Of a DNA stretch of 53,920 nt, positions 10,719 through 20,971 are shown one piece after another. The stretch covers positions 1 through 53,920 of the forward strand of contig CAIZEI010000199.1 in NCBI GenBank assembly GCA_903931945.1. Direction: 5' to 3'. The stretch comes from an uncultured Hyphomicrobiales bacterium (GTDB taxonomy: Bacteria > Pseudomonadota > Alphaproteobacteria > Rhizobiales > Beijerinckiaceae). How positions within the stretch are numbered: position 1 is the stretch's first letter; each line of letters starts with the position of its first letter. Made by a program: the position numbers and the translations under genes. A model generated the notes under the pieces. The model searched no databases. It was not told the DNA's origin and saw nothing but the letters and a program-made list of their open reading frames with translations.

Positions 10719-13607
10719 TTAAACCAGCGCGCCATGGCAATGCTTGAATTTCTTGCCCGATCCGCAGGGGCAGGCTTCGTTGCGTCCGACCTTGCCCCAG
10801 GTCGCAGAATCGTCGGGATTGCGCGCGAGAGGCGCAGGATCGGGCGCCATGAAGCCGACGCCGAGCGCTTGCGGCGCAAGACCGCCGCCAGCGATCATGG
10901 CGTTGATTGCCGCGATCTGGTCGAGTTCTTCTTGCGTCGGGGGAGCATCGAAGACCGGCGCTTGCTGCGCTGCGGGCGCCGCCGGCTGCTCGAAAGAAAC
11001 TTCGATGCGCATCAATTGCGTCGTTGTGACTTCATGCCAGCGCGCGATAAGCGCGTTGAAAAGTTCGAACGCCTCGGATTTATATTCATTCAACGGATCG
11101 CGCTGGGCGTAACCTCGCAAATGCACGACCTGCCGGAGATGATCGAGCATCACAAGATGTTCGCGCCAGAAATGATCGAGCACCTGCAGAACGATCTGCT
11201 TTTCGATATAGCGCATCATGTCGGGCGTGTTCTTGACGACCCGTTCTGCATAGGCCTCATCGGCGGCTTTGTGCAGCCGCTCCATGATTTCCTCGCCAGC
11301 AATTCCCTCTTCCTTCGCCCAGTCTGCGAGTGGCGCCTCCAGGTTGAGATGGTTTTGAGCGTCTTCGGCAAGGCCGCCGATATCCCATTGGTCCGGGTAG
11401 GCGTCTTTCGGGACATGCTTCGTCACCATGTCGTCGACGACATTGGCGCGGAAATCAGCGACCGTCTCTTCAAGCGAGTCCTGCGCCATCATTTCGCGGC
11501 GCTGCTCGAAGACGACCTTGCGCTGGTCGTTCATGACATTGTCGTATTTGAGAATATTCTTGCGGATGTCGAAGTTTCGCGCCTCGACCTTCTGCTGCGC
11601 CTTTTCCAGCGCCTTGTTCACCCATGGATGGATGATGGCTTCGCCCGGCTGCAAACCGAGCCGCTGCAACATGGAATCCATCCGATCCGATCCGAAGATG
11701 CGCATCAGATCATCCTGCAACGACAGGAAAAACTTTGAACGACCGGGATCGCCCTGACGACCGGAGCGACCGCGCAACTGGTTGTCGATGCGGCGGCTTT
11801 CGTGCCGTTCGGTGCCAATGATATAGAGCCCGCCCGGCTTCGTAACCGTCTGCGCGGGGCGCGCGCCCTTGGCGGGGGCGGTCTCCACAACCTGCCGCGC
11901 TTTCAGCACGATGTCGCGGAACCGCTCGACCTCGGCTTTGATATCGGCGATCTTGGCGTCCTTGTCCGGGCCATCCGCCATTCCGGCGGTCTCCGTCGCG
12001 ATACGCATATCGAGATTGCCGCCGAGTTTGATGTCGGTGCCGCGACCGGCCATATTTGTCGCGATGGTGATGGCGCCGGGGACGCCCGCTTCGGCGACAA
12101 TCAACGCTTCCTGCTCGTGGAAGCGCGCGTTCAGAACAGCAAACTGCTTGCTCGCCGTGCCTGAACGGGCCGCCGAATAAAGCTTGTCGAGCGCCTTGCC
12201 GGGGTCTGAGAAGTCGATCATCTCATAACCCGACTTCACCAGCAATTCGGCCAATTGCTCCGATTTTTCGATTGAGCCGGTGCCGACGAGCACCGGTTGC
12301 ATCCTCATACTGGCGTCTTCGAGTTCGTGGATGATGGCGGCGTATTTTTCTTCGATCGTCCGGTAGACCTCGTCGTCGTCATCGACACGTTCGACCGGCA
12401 CATTGGTCGGGATTTCCACGACATCGAGCTTGTAGATTTCCATGAATTCGTCGGCCTCGGTCGCCGCCGTGCCGGTCATGCCAGCGAGCTTGCTGTACAG
12501 CCGGAAATAATTCTGGAAGGTGATCGAGGCCAGCGTCACATTCTCGGGCTGGACCTGCACATGTTCCTTCGCCTCGATGGCCTGATGCAGGCCTTCAGAA
12601 TAACGGCGACCCTGCATCATGCGACCGGTGAATTCGTCAATGATGACGACCTCGTCATTCCTGACGATATAATCCTTGTCGCGCTGGAATAGCATGTGCG
12701 CTTTCAGCGCCTGCTGGACATGGTGAACGATCGTGACATTCGCTGCGTCATACAAGGAGCCTTCGGAGAGCAGGCCCGCCTTTTCCAGCAACTCTTCAAT
12801 ATATTCATTGCCGGCCTCATTGAGACTGACGGTGCGCTGTTTTTCATCGAGTTCGTAATGCTGCTTGCCGAGACTCGGGATCAGCCGGTCGATCTGGTTG
12901 TAGAGATCGGATTTATCTTCCGACGGCCCGGAAATGATGAGCGGCGTGCGCGCCTCGTCCACGAGAATGGAATCGACCTCATCGACAATCGCGAAATAGT
13001 GTCCGCGCTGGACCATCTGGCCGAGCTCGTATTTCATATTGTCGCGCAGATAGTCGAAACCGAATTCGTTATTCGTGCCGTAGGTGATATCGGCGGCATA
13101 GGCCGCGCGGCGCTGGTCGTCATCCAGACCATGAACGATCACGCCGACGCTCAGGCCAAGAAATCCATACACGCGCCCCATCCAGCCCGCATCGCGGCTG
13201 GCGAGATAATCGTTGACGGTCACGACATGCACGCCCTTGCCGGCGAGGGCGTTGAGATAACAGGCGAGGGTCGCAACCAGCGTCTTGCCTTCGCCGGTCC
13301 GCATTTCGGCGATGGCGCCTTCATGCAGCACCATGCCGCCGATCATCTGGACATCGAAATGGCGTTGGCCAAGACTGCGCCGGGCGGCCTCGCGGACCGT
13401 CGCGAAAGCCGGGGCCAGAATGTCGTCGAGCGTCTTGCCTTCGGCCAGTTGCGCCCGGAATTGGGCTGTGCGGGCGCGCAGCTCATCGTCCGTCAGTTTG
13501 GCGGTCTCTGCTTCAAGCGCGTTGATGGCGTTGACTTTGGGCGCATAGGCCTTGAGGCGGCGGTCATTCGAGGAACCGAACAACCGGCGCGCAATCACAC
13601 CGAGCAT
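10719..13607 (-). CDS. secA: Preprotein translocase ATPase SecA
   Basis: ATP-driven motor that pushes unfolded preproteins through the SecYEG channel. The 962-residue length (from ATG 13607, [11 protein letters not shown]) is typical for alphaproteobacteria. Motifs in order: [14 protein letters not shown] (Walker A), [47 protein letters not shown], and [14 protein letters not shown]. The C-terminus ends in the SEC-C zinc tail [14 protein letters not shown], which binds SecB and lipids in this family. The open frame extends to 13943, but that stretch is not SecA-like and runs into the amidase gene. The 148-base gap upstream holds a GC-rich hairpin sequence and presumably the promoter. Confidence 0.98.
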   Translation of the reverse strand: MLGVIARRLFGSSNDRRLKAYAPKVNAINALEAETAKLTDDELRARTAQFRAQLAEGKTLDDILAPAFATVREAARRSLGQRHFDVQMIGGMVLHEGAIAEMRTGEGKTLVATLACYLNALAGKGVHVVTVNDYLASRDAGWMGRVYGFLGLSVGVIVHGLDDDQRRAAYAADITYGTNNEFGFDYLRDNMKYELGQMVQRGHYFAIVDEVDSILVDEARTPLIISGPSEDKSDLYNQIDRLIPSLGKQHYELDEKQRTVSLNEAGNEYIEELLEKAGLLSEGSLYDAANVTIVHHVQQALKAHMLFQRDKDYIVRNDEVVIIDEFTGRMMQGRRYSEGLHQAIEAKEHVQVQPENVTLASITFQNYFRLYSKLAGMTGTAATEADEFMEIYKLDVVEIPTNVPVERVDDDDEVYRTIEEKYAAIIHELEDASMRMQPVLVGTGSIEKSEQLAELLVKSGYEMIDFSDPGKALDKLYSAARSGTASKQFAVLNARFHEQEALIVAEAGVPGAITIATNMAGRGTDIKLGGNLDMRIATETAGMADGPDKDAKIADIKAEVERFRDIVLKARQVVETAPAKGARPAQTVTKPGGLYIIGTERHESRRIDNQLRGRSGRQGDPGRSKFFLSLQDDLMRIFGSDRMDSMLQRLGLQPGEAIIHPWVNKALEKAQQKVEARNFDIRKNILKYDNVMNDQRKVVFEQRREMMAQDSLEETVADFRANVVDDMVTKHVPKDAYPDQWDIGGLAEDAQNHLNLEAPLADWAKEEGIAGEEIMERLHKAADEAYAERVVKNTPDMMRYIEKQIVLQVLDHFWREHLVMLDHLRQVVHLRGYAQRDPLNEYKSEAFELFNALIARWHEVTTTQLMRIEVSFEQPAAPAAQQAPVFDAPPTQEELDQIAAINAMIAGGGLAPQALGVGFMAPDPAPLARNPDDSATWGKVGRNEACPCGSGKKFKHCHGALV

Positions 13608-13755
13608 CAGCAATCTTTCCTTCTGAGGCGGCCCGGCGCCGGCGCCCGGAAATCCGCCTGTGAGATAGGGTCGGGGGTGCGGCTTGTCAATTGGCGCGGA
13701 AAATCGGAAGCGTCCGGCGGCGGGTATTCGCTGCGATCGAACAGACGTCCAATCC

Positions 13756-14496
13756 TCAACCGGCCAGCGCCGCCAGACGCGAAAGGGTGTCCGCATCAGC
13801 CACACCGTCAACGCCAGAGGGGCGGAAATGGCGCTGGAAGGCTTCAATCGCCAACCGCAATCGGGCGTCGAACCGGTCCCCGGGCGCGATATCGTAACCC
13901 ATCCGCGCCAGCGCCTCGCCCAGCGCCCGAACGCGTGGGCCATGAACGCCCTCGCTCAAGTCATCGCCTGGCGCGCGCACAACATCCGCCGGCCAGACCC
14001 CCACGCCTTGCGATGCAAGCCAGGCCCAGGGGAAGGCTTCGCCGGGGTCGACTTTTCGCCCCGGCGCAATGTCGGAATGGGCGAGAATCCGTTCGGGCCG
14101 GATCCCGCGCCGGCTGGAAATATCCCGGCACAGCGCGGCCACAGCATCCATTTGGGGCTGCGGAAAGGGCGGCAGACCGCCGGGATGGCCCGCATTGACG
14201 ATTTCAATGCCAATGGAGCAGGAATTGATGTCGCGCTCACCTTGCCAGCACGAGGCCCCTGCGTGCCAGGCGCGGCGATTTTCGGCCACAAGCTGAAAAA
14301 TCCGGCCGTCTTCCCAGACGAAATAATGGCAGGAAACCTGTGCTTGCGGCGCACACAAATGCGCCAGCGCGGCGGCTCCGGTTTCCATGCCCGTATAATG
14401 CAGGATGATGCAGTCCGGGATGCGCCCCTCGCGCCGCTCGCCATGATTGGGCGAGGGCGTGATGGTTTCAACCAGATGGCTGTCGGGCCCGATCAA
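13756..14496 (-). CDS. N-acetylmuramoyl-L-alanine amidase, AmiD-like, with peptidoglycan-binding domain
   Basis: Zinc amidase that cleaves the bond between MurNAc and L-alanine in peptidoglycan or anhydro-muropeptides. The Amidase_2 domain shows the zinc and catalytic residues: [16 protein letters not shown], and [13 protein letters not shown] (His and Asp). A C-terminal helical peptidoglycan-binding repeat follows ([28 protein letters not shown]). Start: TTG at 14496 overlaps the TGA of the upstream lipoprotein gene (TTGA) and gives 246 residues opening [20 protein letters not shown], close to the family opening. An ATG at 14559 is possible but would overlap the lipoprotein gene by 67 bases. 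No signal peptide is clear from the TTG start, so the enzyme may act on recycled cytoplasmic fragments. Confidence 0.85.
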   Translation of the reverse strand: MIGPDSHLVETITPSPNHGERREGRIPDCIILHYTGMETGAAALAHLCAPQAQVSCHYFVWEDGRIFQLVAENRRAWHAGASCWQGERDINSCSIGIEIVNAGHPGGLPPFPQPQMDAVAALCRDISSRRGIRPERILAHSDIAPGRKVDPGEAFPWAWLASQGVGVWPADVVRAPGDDLSEGVHGPRVRALGEALARMGYDIAPGDRFDARLRLAIEAFQRHFRPSGVDGVADADTLSRLAALAG

Positions 14497-14792
14497 TAGG
14501 AAGGAGCAAAGCGAACGCAATAGGGATTGCCATAATAATCGTAGCGCACGCGCACGCAACGGCGGCTGTCAGGACCCGGCGTGTTGGCCCCGATGGCTGC
14601 GCCCACTGCGCCGCCGGCGACTGCGCCGACAATCGCCCCGCCGGGACGACCGGTGAGGGCTGCGCCCAAGACGCCGCCGGAGACCGCGCCGATCGCCGCG
14701 CCGCCGACCGTCCGATCCTGCTGTGTCGCGCCGCAACCGCCAAGCGCCAGGGCCGAAGACAAGGCCGTCGCCAGCAGAATGACTTTCTTCAT
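14493..14792 (-). CDS. Glycine-zipper outer-membrane lipoprotein
   Basis: Short lipoprotein of 99 residues. The signal MKKVILLATALSSALALGGC ends in a lipobox (LGGC), so the mature N-terminus should be lipidated Cys20. It is followed by a Gly/Ala-rich double helix with GxxxG spacing (GGAAIGAVSGGVLGAALTG and GGAIVGAVAGGAVGAAIGA), the glycine-zipper pattern of SlyB/OmpA-like lipoproteins. The C-terminal tail has a Cys pair and YDYYGNPYC. Start at ATG 14792 after GGAGG. It is followed with overlap by the amidase gene, so the two may be co-translated as an envelope pair. The exact role is unknown. Confidence 0.85.
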   Translation of the reverse strand: MKKVILLATALSSALALGGCGATQQDRTVGGAAIGAVSGGVLGAALTGRPGGAIVGAVAGGAVGAAIGANTPGPDSRRCVRVRYDYYGNPYCVRFAPSY

Positions 14793-14944
14793 CCGATCCT
14801 CCAAAAAGATGTAACTCAATCCGCGGCGCAACGCCGTCGCGCCATCTGTCTCGGTGCCGCAATCTACGCACGCGTCGGTTAACAGCCGCTTTGTCCCGGT
14901 CAATCGCGGCGCGAGTGTGGCGGCGACTTCTGACGGTCAATTCC

Positions 14945-14971
14945 TTGCCATGCCGCGCGCAGCCCTCTAAG
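14945..14971 (+). promoter_or_regulatory. Possible rnpB promoter
   Basis: TTGCCA (14945-14950) and TCTAAG (14966-14971) are spaced by 15 bases, a weak sigma-70-like pair. They end about six bases before the likely 5' end of the RNase P RNA. The placement is right but the match to consensus is poor. Confidence 0.3.
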
Positions 14972-14973
14972 GC

Positions 14974-15376
<403 letters not shown>

Positions 15377-15498
15377 TTGCCCCGCCCGGGTTGGCGTGCG
15401 GTGCGTGGAAATATCTTGACGGTGCGGCAAAATGCGCGCAAGGTCAGGCCATTGTGCATTGCAGCATTTTCGCGATCCACTCTGGATTGGAGGAACGC

Positions 15499-15768
15499 GT
15501 GTTTCGAATTTGGACCGATATGGCGCTGTTGACGGCCGAATCCCAGGAAGTTGTGGGGCTGCGGATGATGAAGCTCGCGGCAGGCGGCATGCCCGCAATT
15601 GACGAAGCCAACCGCATGATCGTTGAAAAAGTCCTCGAAGCGCAAAAGTCGGCGATCAGCCTGCTGACCGGCGCATCGCCCGACAGCGTCGTGCGCGCGT
15701 ACCGCGGCAAGGTCAGGGCCAACGCGCGCCGCCTTTCGAAACAGGCGCTCGATATTGATCGGAAATAG
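15499..15768 (+). CDS. Small conserved-looking protein of unknown function
   Basis: Predicted 89-residue, helix-rich protein with a basic C-terminus (RGKVRANARRLSKQALDIDRK) and no signal peptide or membrane segment. The GTG start at 15499 sits a normal distance after GGAGG (about 15488-15493); the long upstream extension of this frame runs into the RNase P RNA and can be dismissed. The central part (EVVGLRMMKLAAGGMPAIDEA) resembles short phasin-like helical proteins common in Hyphomicrobiales, but I cannot name the family with confidence. It lies about 120 bases downstream of rnpB and 74 bases before the monooxygenase gene. Confidence 0.6.
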   Translation: MFRIWTDMALLTAESQEVVGLRMMKLAAGGMPAIDEANRMIVEKVLEAQKSAISLLTGASPDSVVRAYRGKVRANARRLSKQALDIDRK

Positions 15769-15842
15769 ACGCTTGAGGCCGCATTGACAGGCCTTGCAGC
15801 GCCAGCGCAAGGTTTCGCCCAGGAAATCGGGACGAAACGGAT

Positions 15843-17396
15843 ATGGCGGCGCAAGAGCTTTTTCCGGCGAAGTCGAAGCCGGTTCACGTCGAGAATGCGC
15901 TTGGAATTGTAAACCCGGGGGCATGCTCCGATCCGGATGGATCGGAAAATGCTCTGGTGGTTGACGCATTGATTGTCGGCGCCGGGTTCGGCGGTCTCGG
16001 TATGGCTATAGCCCTCAAAGAGGCAGGGCTCACATCTTTCGTTGTGCTGGAGCGCGCGCCGGAGGCTGGCGGCGTCTGGTGGAGCAATTCCTCCCCGGGG
16101 GCGGCCTGCGATGTGGAATCGCGGCTCTTTTCTTTTTCCTTCGCGCAAGACTATCCGTGGACGCAGTCGCACGGCGACCGAAACGAAATTCTTGGCTATT
16201 TCCACTACCTGATCGAAAAATTCGCACTCAGACCATTTCTGCGATTCAACACGACAGTGCAGGATGCGCGGTACGACGCAGCCCGCTTTGTATGGAATGT
16301 GCAAACCGAAGACGGCAAGCGGTATCGGGCGCGGGCATTGGTGTCGGCCTGCGGCCTGTTCAATACGCCTTCAATTCCTGACATTCCCGGAATGGAGACT
16401 TTCGCGGGCCGCGCCTTCCATTCCGCGCATTGGGATCATTCCTTCGCCTTTGCCGGCAAACGCATCGCAGTGATCGGAGCGGGCTGCAGCGCAGCGCAAT
16501 TTGTGCCGCATATCGCGCGCGAGGCGGCTGGCCTGACGTTGTTTCAGCGCACCGCCGGCTGGATCAGTCCCAAAATCGAACCTATGGAAAAACCGCTCTA
16601 CCGATTTTTGATGCGTTCGGCGCTCATGCGGCGCATCGATCGCTGGCGAATTTATATTCAATACGAGCGCGGCTACGTGGTCCAGACCGACGCCAATGTC
16701 CGCGCAGCGCGTGAGACAGCGGCTCTGGCCTTTCTCGAAAGGCAAGTCAGCGATCCCGTCAAAAGGCAAAAGCTGACGCCGAAGATTGCCATTGGCTGCA
16801 AGCGCAACATCCGCTCCAGCGAGTTTCTGGCGACGCTGGACAAGCCCAACGCGGAAGTCGTGACGGAGGTCATAGCGCGCGTGGATGGCGATTCGATCGT
16901 CACGGCAGATGGCCGGCGCCACGCAGTCGATGCGCTGATCTATGGCACAGGTTTTACCACCACGAAGTTTCTTTCGACGCTGAACGTTTTTGGCGCAGCC
17001 GGCAAAAGCCTGGAGGAAATGTGGAACGGAACGCCGGAAGCCTATCTTGGCGTGACAGTCGCCGGATTTCCGAATTTCTTCATGATTTACGGGCCTAACA
17101 CAAATGCGCCAAGTTCGATTGTTTTCATGATCGAATGCCAGACACGTTACATCTTGCAAGCCATCCGCAAGCTGGCGCGGGGGCGCGTGCGGGCGTTTGA
17201 GGTGCGTGAAGACAAACAGGTGGAATTTAACGCGGAGGCGCAGGCGCAATTGCGGGGCCGCGCGTGGATGAGCGGCTGTCGCTCCTATTTCATGAATGCG
17301 GCGGGTCGGATTGTGACCCAATGGCACAGGCCTTCGCGCCATTACTGGTGGCGGACGCGGCGGTTTAATGAAGGCGATTACCGGGTTGAAAATTAA
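15843..17396 (+). CDS. Flavin-containing monooxygenase, Baeyer-Villiger type
   Basis: FAD- and NADPH-dependent oxygenase that inserts oxygen next to a carbonyl or oxidises a heteroatom. Seen: FAD-binding GAGFGG (residues 46-51), the Baeyer-Villiger fingerprint FxGxxxHxxxW as FAGRAFHSAHW (187-197), and the NADPH-binding GAGCSA (212-217). The 517-residue length is normal. The fingerprint ends in W-D where many members have W-P. Its stop overlaps the stop of the ABC ATPase gene on the other strand by four bases, so the two are convergent. The substrate is unknown; the sulfonate/nitrate-type importer opposite may be unrelated. Confidence 0.9.
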   Translation: MAAQELFPAKSKPVHVENALGIVNPGACSDPDGSENALVVDALIVGAGFGGLGMAIALKEAGLTSFVVLERAPEAGGVWWSNSSPGAACDVESRLFSFSFAQDYPWTQSHGDRNEILGYFHYLIEKFALRPFLRFNTTVQDARYDAARFVWNVQTEDGKRYRARALVSACGLFNTPSIPDIPGMETFAGRAFHSAHWDHSFAFAGKRIAVIGAGCSAAQFVPHIAREAAGLTLFQRTAGWISPKIEPMEKPLYRFLMRSALMRRIDRWRIYIQYERGYVVQTDANVRAARETAALAFLERQVSDPVKRQKLTPKIAIGCKRNIRSSEFLATLDKPNAEVVTEVIARVDGDSIVTADGRRHAVDALIYGTGFTTTKFLSTLNVFGAAGKSLEEMWNGTPEAYLGVTVAGFPNFFMIYGPNTNAPSSIVFMIECQTRYILQAIRKLARGRVRAFEVREDKQVEFNAEAQAQLRGRAWMSGCRSYFMNAAGRIVTQWHRPSRHYWWRTRRFNEGDYRVEN

Positions 17397-18169
17397 ATCA
17401 CCCAGTCATCCCTGTTCGCCGCCGCTTCGGCTGATATTGCAGCTTTGACGTCATGTGCGATTTCCGCCAGCGCCAGCGACCCGCGATTGCGGGGATGGCT
17501 GGCGCTGATGCTCACAGCCGAACGAAGCTCGCCAGGAACGCCGCCAAGCGCAACGACGCGATCGGCGAGATAAACGGCCTCGTCGATGTCATGCGTGACG
17601 AATATAATGGTCATGCCGGTTTCCGTGCGGATACGGATGAGTTCATCCTGCAACGTCTCCCGCGTCGCGACATCGAGCGCGCTGAAGGGTTCGTCCATCA
17701 ACAGAATGGCGGGGTTGAGAGCCATCGCGCGGGCCAGCGACACGCGCTGCCGTTGTCCGCCAGACAATTGATGGGGCCAGCGTTCGGCAAAGTCGCGCAG
17801 GCCCACCTGCGCCAGCGCCCGCAATGCGCGCGCGCGCCGTTCGGCGCGGGACATATTGAGCTTCTCCAGTCCGAAAGCCGCGTTCGCGCCGACCCGCCTC
17901 CACGGCAATAAACGCGAATCCTGAAACACCAGCGCCAGAGCGGTCCGCCCCGCTGCGGCGGGTTGAATGGCGACGGTCCCGGAGGTGGGTTGCGCCAGCC
18001 CCATCAAAACACGCAGCACGGTCGATTTTCCAACGCCCGATGCGCCAACGATGGCGAGGAATTCGCCCGCCTGAACATCAAGATCGAGCGCGTGCAAGAC
18101 TTCGGTTTGCAAGCCATCGCGCTCAAACGAAAGACAAAGGTCCTTGATGGAAATGATGGGAGCGGTCAT
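17393..18169 (-). CDS. ABC transporter ATP-binding protein (SsuB/TauB type)
   Basis: ATPase of a nitrate/sulfonate/taurine-class importer. Walker A GASGVGKST, Q-loop VFQDSRLLPW, signature LSGGQRQRVSLARA, Walker B ILLMDEP and the switch THDIDEAVYLADR are all intact. Start taken at ATG 18169 (MTAPIISIKDLCL), where the ATGA overlaps the stop of the permease gene; the frame runs upstream to 18352 without family sequence. Third gene of the order binding protein-permease-ATPase on the minus strand. Converges on the monooxygenase gene. Confidence 0.92.
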   Translation of the reverse strand: MTAPIISIKDLCLSFERDGLQTEVLHALDLDVQAGEFLAIVGASGVGKSTVLRVLMGLAQPTSGTVAIQPAAAGRTALALVFQDSRLLPWRRVGANAAFGLEKLNMSRAERRARALRALAQVGLRDFAERWPHQLSGGQRQRVSLARAMALNPAILLMDEPFSALDVATRETLQDELIRIRTETGMTIIFVTHDIDEAVYLADRVVALGGVPGELRSAVSISASHPRNRGSLALAEIAHDVKAAISAEAAANRDDWVI

Positions 18170-18930
18170 GGCTTCCACCGCAGTAGCCGCGACTGGCCGA
18201 ACACAAAGATCGCGTCCATGATCCCGTAAAATACAGCCATTGTGAGCATGTAGACCACAACAATATCTGTCGCCAGAAGGCTGGAAGCCTGCATCATCCG
18301 GCTGCCAAGGCCGCTGACCCCGGACAATTCTGCGGCGACAACCGCCATCCACGCCTGTCCGAGGGCCGTGCGCAATCCCACAAGAATGCCAGGCGCGGCA
18401 GCCGGAAGAAGCACTTTTTGCAAACGTTCCCAGCCCGACCGGAAACCAAAGGCGTCGGCGAGTTCGATGAGGTCGCGGTCGACGCCCCGGATCGCGCCCT
18501 GCGCCGCAAAAAAAACGATCCAGAAAACACCGATCGCAATGATGAATATGGCCGCCGCCTCGTCAACGCCAAACCAGATGATGGCGAAGGGCGCCCAGGC
18601 CAGATTGGGAATCGGTCGCAACAGGCGCACAACCCAGGCCAGCGACCAGTCAATCGTCAGATACATGCCCGACCACACGCCGAGCGCTGCGCCCAGACCT
18701 GCGCCAAGGGCGAAGCCTTTGAGATAATGACCAAGGCTCAGTCTCGACATGTCGAGCCAGACCCCGCTGACAAACTCGCGCCGGAATGCAGCGGGCAAGT
18801 CGCTTGGCGGCGGCAACAGGGATTGCTGCACGAGATTGAGGCGCGGCGCGGCCTCCCAGATCGACAGGAACACGATGAGGCCGATGGCCGAATAGATCAT
18901 CGGTTTCCAGCGATCGAACGCCTTGGCCAT
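18166..18930 (-). CDS. ABC transporter permease (SsuC/TauC type)
   Basis: Inner-membrane permease with about six hydrophobic segments (for example MIYSAIGLIVFLSIWEAAP and AAIFIIAIGVFWIVFFAAQ) and the EAA-like coupling loop ELADAFGFRSGWERLQKVLLP. Start placed at ATG 18930, one base after the stop of the binding-protein gene; an alternative ATG at 18954 would overlap that gene by 23 bases. Its stop overlaps the ATPase start (ATGA). It works with the flanking binding protein and ATPase as one importer. Confidence 0.9.
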   Translation of the reverse strand: MAKAFDRWKPMIYSAIGLIVFLSIWEAAPRLNLVQQSLLPPPSDLPAAFRREFVSGVWLDMSRLSLGHYLKGFALGAGLGAALGVWSGMYLTIDWSLAWVVRLLRPIPNLAWAPFAIIWFGVDEAAAIFIIAIGVFWIVFFAAQGAIRGVDRDLIELADAFGFRSGWERLQKVLLPAAAPGILVGLRTALGQAWMAVVAAELSGVSGLGSRMMQASSLLATDIVVVYMLTMAVFYGIMDAIFVFGQSRLLRWKP

Positions 18931-18931
18931 C

Positions 18932-19996
18932 CTATTGGGCCGCAACGCGATCATAACTCGTCATATCGAAGAGCCCGAGTGTTGAAGGCGCTTGAGCGAA
19001 ATCGCCGAGTTGGACCTGATAGGCCAGCATCCGCCGCGTCGGCTCCTCGATGGCGTGGGGGTCGGGAGCAAAGGAAATGGCTTTGGATGTCAGCGCGCGC
19101 GCCAGAATGGCGGGATCGACCAATCCGCCGCCAAAAATGGTTTGAACATAACTGGCTGCTACATCCGGCTTTTGCGCAATAAAATCAGTCGCCCTGCGCG
19201 TCAGCTTCACCAGTATATCGGATACGCCGGGATGCGCACGGGCAAAAGCCCCGGATATTCCGATGACAACGCCCGGAATGGCCTCGAACATCTCATTGGC
19301 TGTGGCGATCATTTTCAGTTTTGGGTTGCGCATGAGCACGATGGTCAGCGCGGGTTCGAGCACCGTGCCGCCATCGACAGCGCCCGACAGCACGGCCTGT
19401 TGCACCGCATCGATGCCCATGGCTGAAATCTGCACGTGCTCCCGCGCGACGTGATTCAGCACAAACAGCCAGTGATAAAGCGTGATGGTGGGAACGCCCC
19501 CCGGCGGCAGGGTGGCAAGCCGCGCGGGGCGGCCTGTCTTCACCCGGAAGTCGGCAAAGCCTTTGGCGACATCCGCGCCCGGCGCCAGAAAGTCCGCAAG
19601 TTCGGGGCTGGCGACAAAACCCGAGCCGCCGTTCGACACCGCGCTGATAATGCTGACGTCAAGATTCCTGGCGCGGGCGACCGCGATGGGTCCAATGCCG
19701 ATCGCCAAAGCGTCAATGGTGCCTGACGCCAGTCCGGCGATGGCCGGCGGCCCGGATTCAAACCGCACCGGGACAATGTCGAGTCCAGCTTCGGCCGCCC
19801 AGCCCGCGTTGGCGAAGACAAACAAGGGCGCCGCGCCAACGACCGGCACATAGGCAAACCGCACCTTGATGGATTGCGCCTGCGCCGATGGCGCGCCAAA
19901 GACAGCGGACATTGCAAACGCTGCGGCCATCAGCCGAATGCAACAGCGCAAAACCGGGACGCGAGGGCTGAGCCTGATAAAAATCGATGGACGCAT
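18932..19996 (-). CDS. ABC transporter substrate-binding protein (NMT1/SsuA-like)
   Basis: Periplasmic binding protein of an SsuABC-type importer. A signal peptide is visible (LMAAAFAMSAVFGAPSAQA, cut before QSIKVRFAY). The mature part has the two-lobed NMT1 pattern with FANAGWAAEAGLDIVPVRF, ALAIGIGPIAVARARNLDV and LPPGGVPTITLYHWL. ATG 19996 follows AAGGAG with six bases of spacing. It is first in the three-gene operon; the 93-base AT-rich gap upstream (19997-20089) probably holds the promoter. Substrate class is likely an organic sulfonate, nitrate-like anion or aromatic acid; this cannot be settled from sequence. Confidence 0.88.
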   Translation of the reverse strand: MRPSIFIRLSPRVPVLRCCIRLMAAAFAMSAVFGAPSAQAQSIKVRFAYVPVVGAAPLFVFANAGWAAEAGLDIVPVRFESGPPAIAGLASGTIDALAIGIGPIAVARARNLDVSIISAVSNGGSGFVASPELADFLAPGADVAKGFADFRVKTGRPARLATLPPGGVPTITLYHWLFVLNHVAREHVQISAMGIDAVQQAVLSGAVDGGTVLEPALTIVLMRNPKLKMIATANEMFEAIPGVVIGISGAFARAHPGVSDILVKLTRRATDFIAQKPDVAASYVQTIFGGGLVDPAILARALTSKAISFAPDPHAIEEPTRRMLAYQVQLGDFAQAPSTLGLFDMTSYDRVAAQ

Positions 19997-20089
19997 GGCG
20001 GGCTCCTTAGCGGACCGGGAGGAGATAGGGAATTGCCAACAAAATCAATTTCCTTGCGGGGATGATATTAAATTACACGATCTATATGT

Positions 20090-20971
20090 TTAAGCGGTCG
20101 TCATCGAGCCGTCCCCATCCTCAAATAGCGCATCGATCCCCTCCCGGTAGCTCGGGAAGGCCAGCTTGACTCCCAGTTCCTCCCGCATCGCGCGATTGGA
20201 AACACGCTTTGTCTCGCCGTAAAAACTGCGCGCCATGGGCGACAGGGTCGCCGTTTCGAAATCGATCAAAGGCGGCGGCTGCATGCCCAGCCGTTTGGCC
20301 GCATAGGTTACGACATCTTCGCCCGGCGCGGGTTCGTTATCGCTGATGTTCCAGATGCGACCATTGCCCCTGTCGACCAGACAGGCGTCAATCGCGCGGG
20401 CGATATCCTCGACGTGAATCCGGTTGAACACCTGCCCGGGCTTGACGATCCGGCGCGCCGTCCCGCGCCGGAGATTGACCAGAGCATTCTGCCCCGGCCC
20501 ATAAATGCCCGCAAGCCGCAGGACATGAACATGTCTGCCGGCAGGGGCGCCCAGCGCGAGCCATTGCTCCTCGACGCGCAGACGCCACCGGCTGCGGTCG
20601 TTCGAGGGCGCGCAGGGCGTGGTTTCGTCGATCCAGGCGCCCTGATGATCGCCGTAAACGCCAATCGTCGAAAGGTAGACAATCGTCTTCAGGTTTGGCG
20701 CTTGCGCCATCGCCGCGCCAAAGCATTCAAGCGCGGGATCGCCGTTTGCACCGGGGCCAACAGAAGCCAGCACGGCGTCGGCTTTCGCGATAGCGTCAAA
20801 TATAAAAGGATCGATCGTTTCAGGCGAAAACACTCTGACATCGAGCCCTGGCCGGGTCAACGAACGCGCTTTTTCAGTCGTGGTCACGGTTGCTGTGCAA
20901 CAGAACTTTTCCGCCCGCGATTGAATGAAATGCGTGGCGCTGTACCCCAAACCGAAAATGACGAGATTCAT
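20090..20971 (-). CDS. NAD(P)-dependent epimerase/dehydratase family protein (YeeZ-like)
   Basis: Extended short-chain dehydrogenase fold. MNLVIFGLGYSATHF carries the nucleotide-binding glycines, YLSTIGVYGD the serine and catalytic tyrosine region, and RLAGIYGPGQNALVNLRRG the family's middle motif. 293 residues. The start at ATG 20971 overlaps the queG stop as ATGA; a start nine codons upstream is possible but lies inside queG. It is the last gene of fzlA-queG-epimerase. The substrate is not known for this family; YeeZ-like proteins are often found with cell-envelope or translation genes. Confidence 0.85.
   Translation of the reverse strand: MNLVIFGLGYSATHFIQSRAEKFCCTATVTTTEKARSLTRPGLDVRVFSPETIDPFIFDAIAKADAVLASVGPGANGDPALECFGAAMAQAPNLKTIVYLSTIGVYGDHQGAWIDETTPCAPSNDRSRWRLRVEEQWLALGAPAGRHVHVLRLAGIYGPGQNALVNLRRGTARRIVKPGQVFNRIHVEDIARAIDACLVDRGNGRIWNISDNEPAPGEDVVTYAAKRLGMQPPPLIDFETATLSPMARSFYGETKRVSNRAMREELGVKLAFPSYREGIDALFEDGDGSMTTA

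Noticed and set aside
12696-14198. 500-residue open frame on the plus strand opposite secA and the amidase gene
   Set aside because: Shadow of conserved minus-strand genes; its C-terminal half is low-complexity Arg/Pro/Ala sequence.
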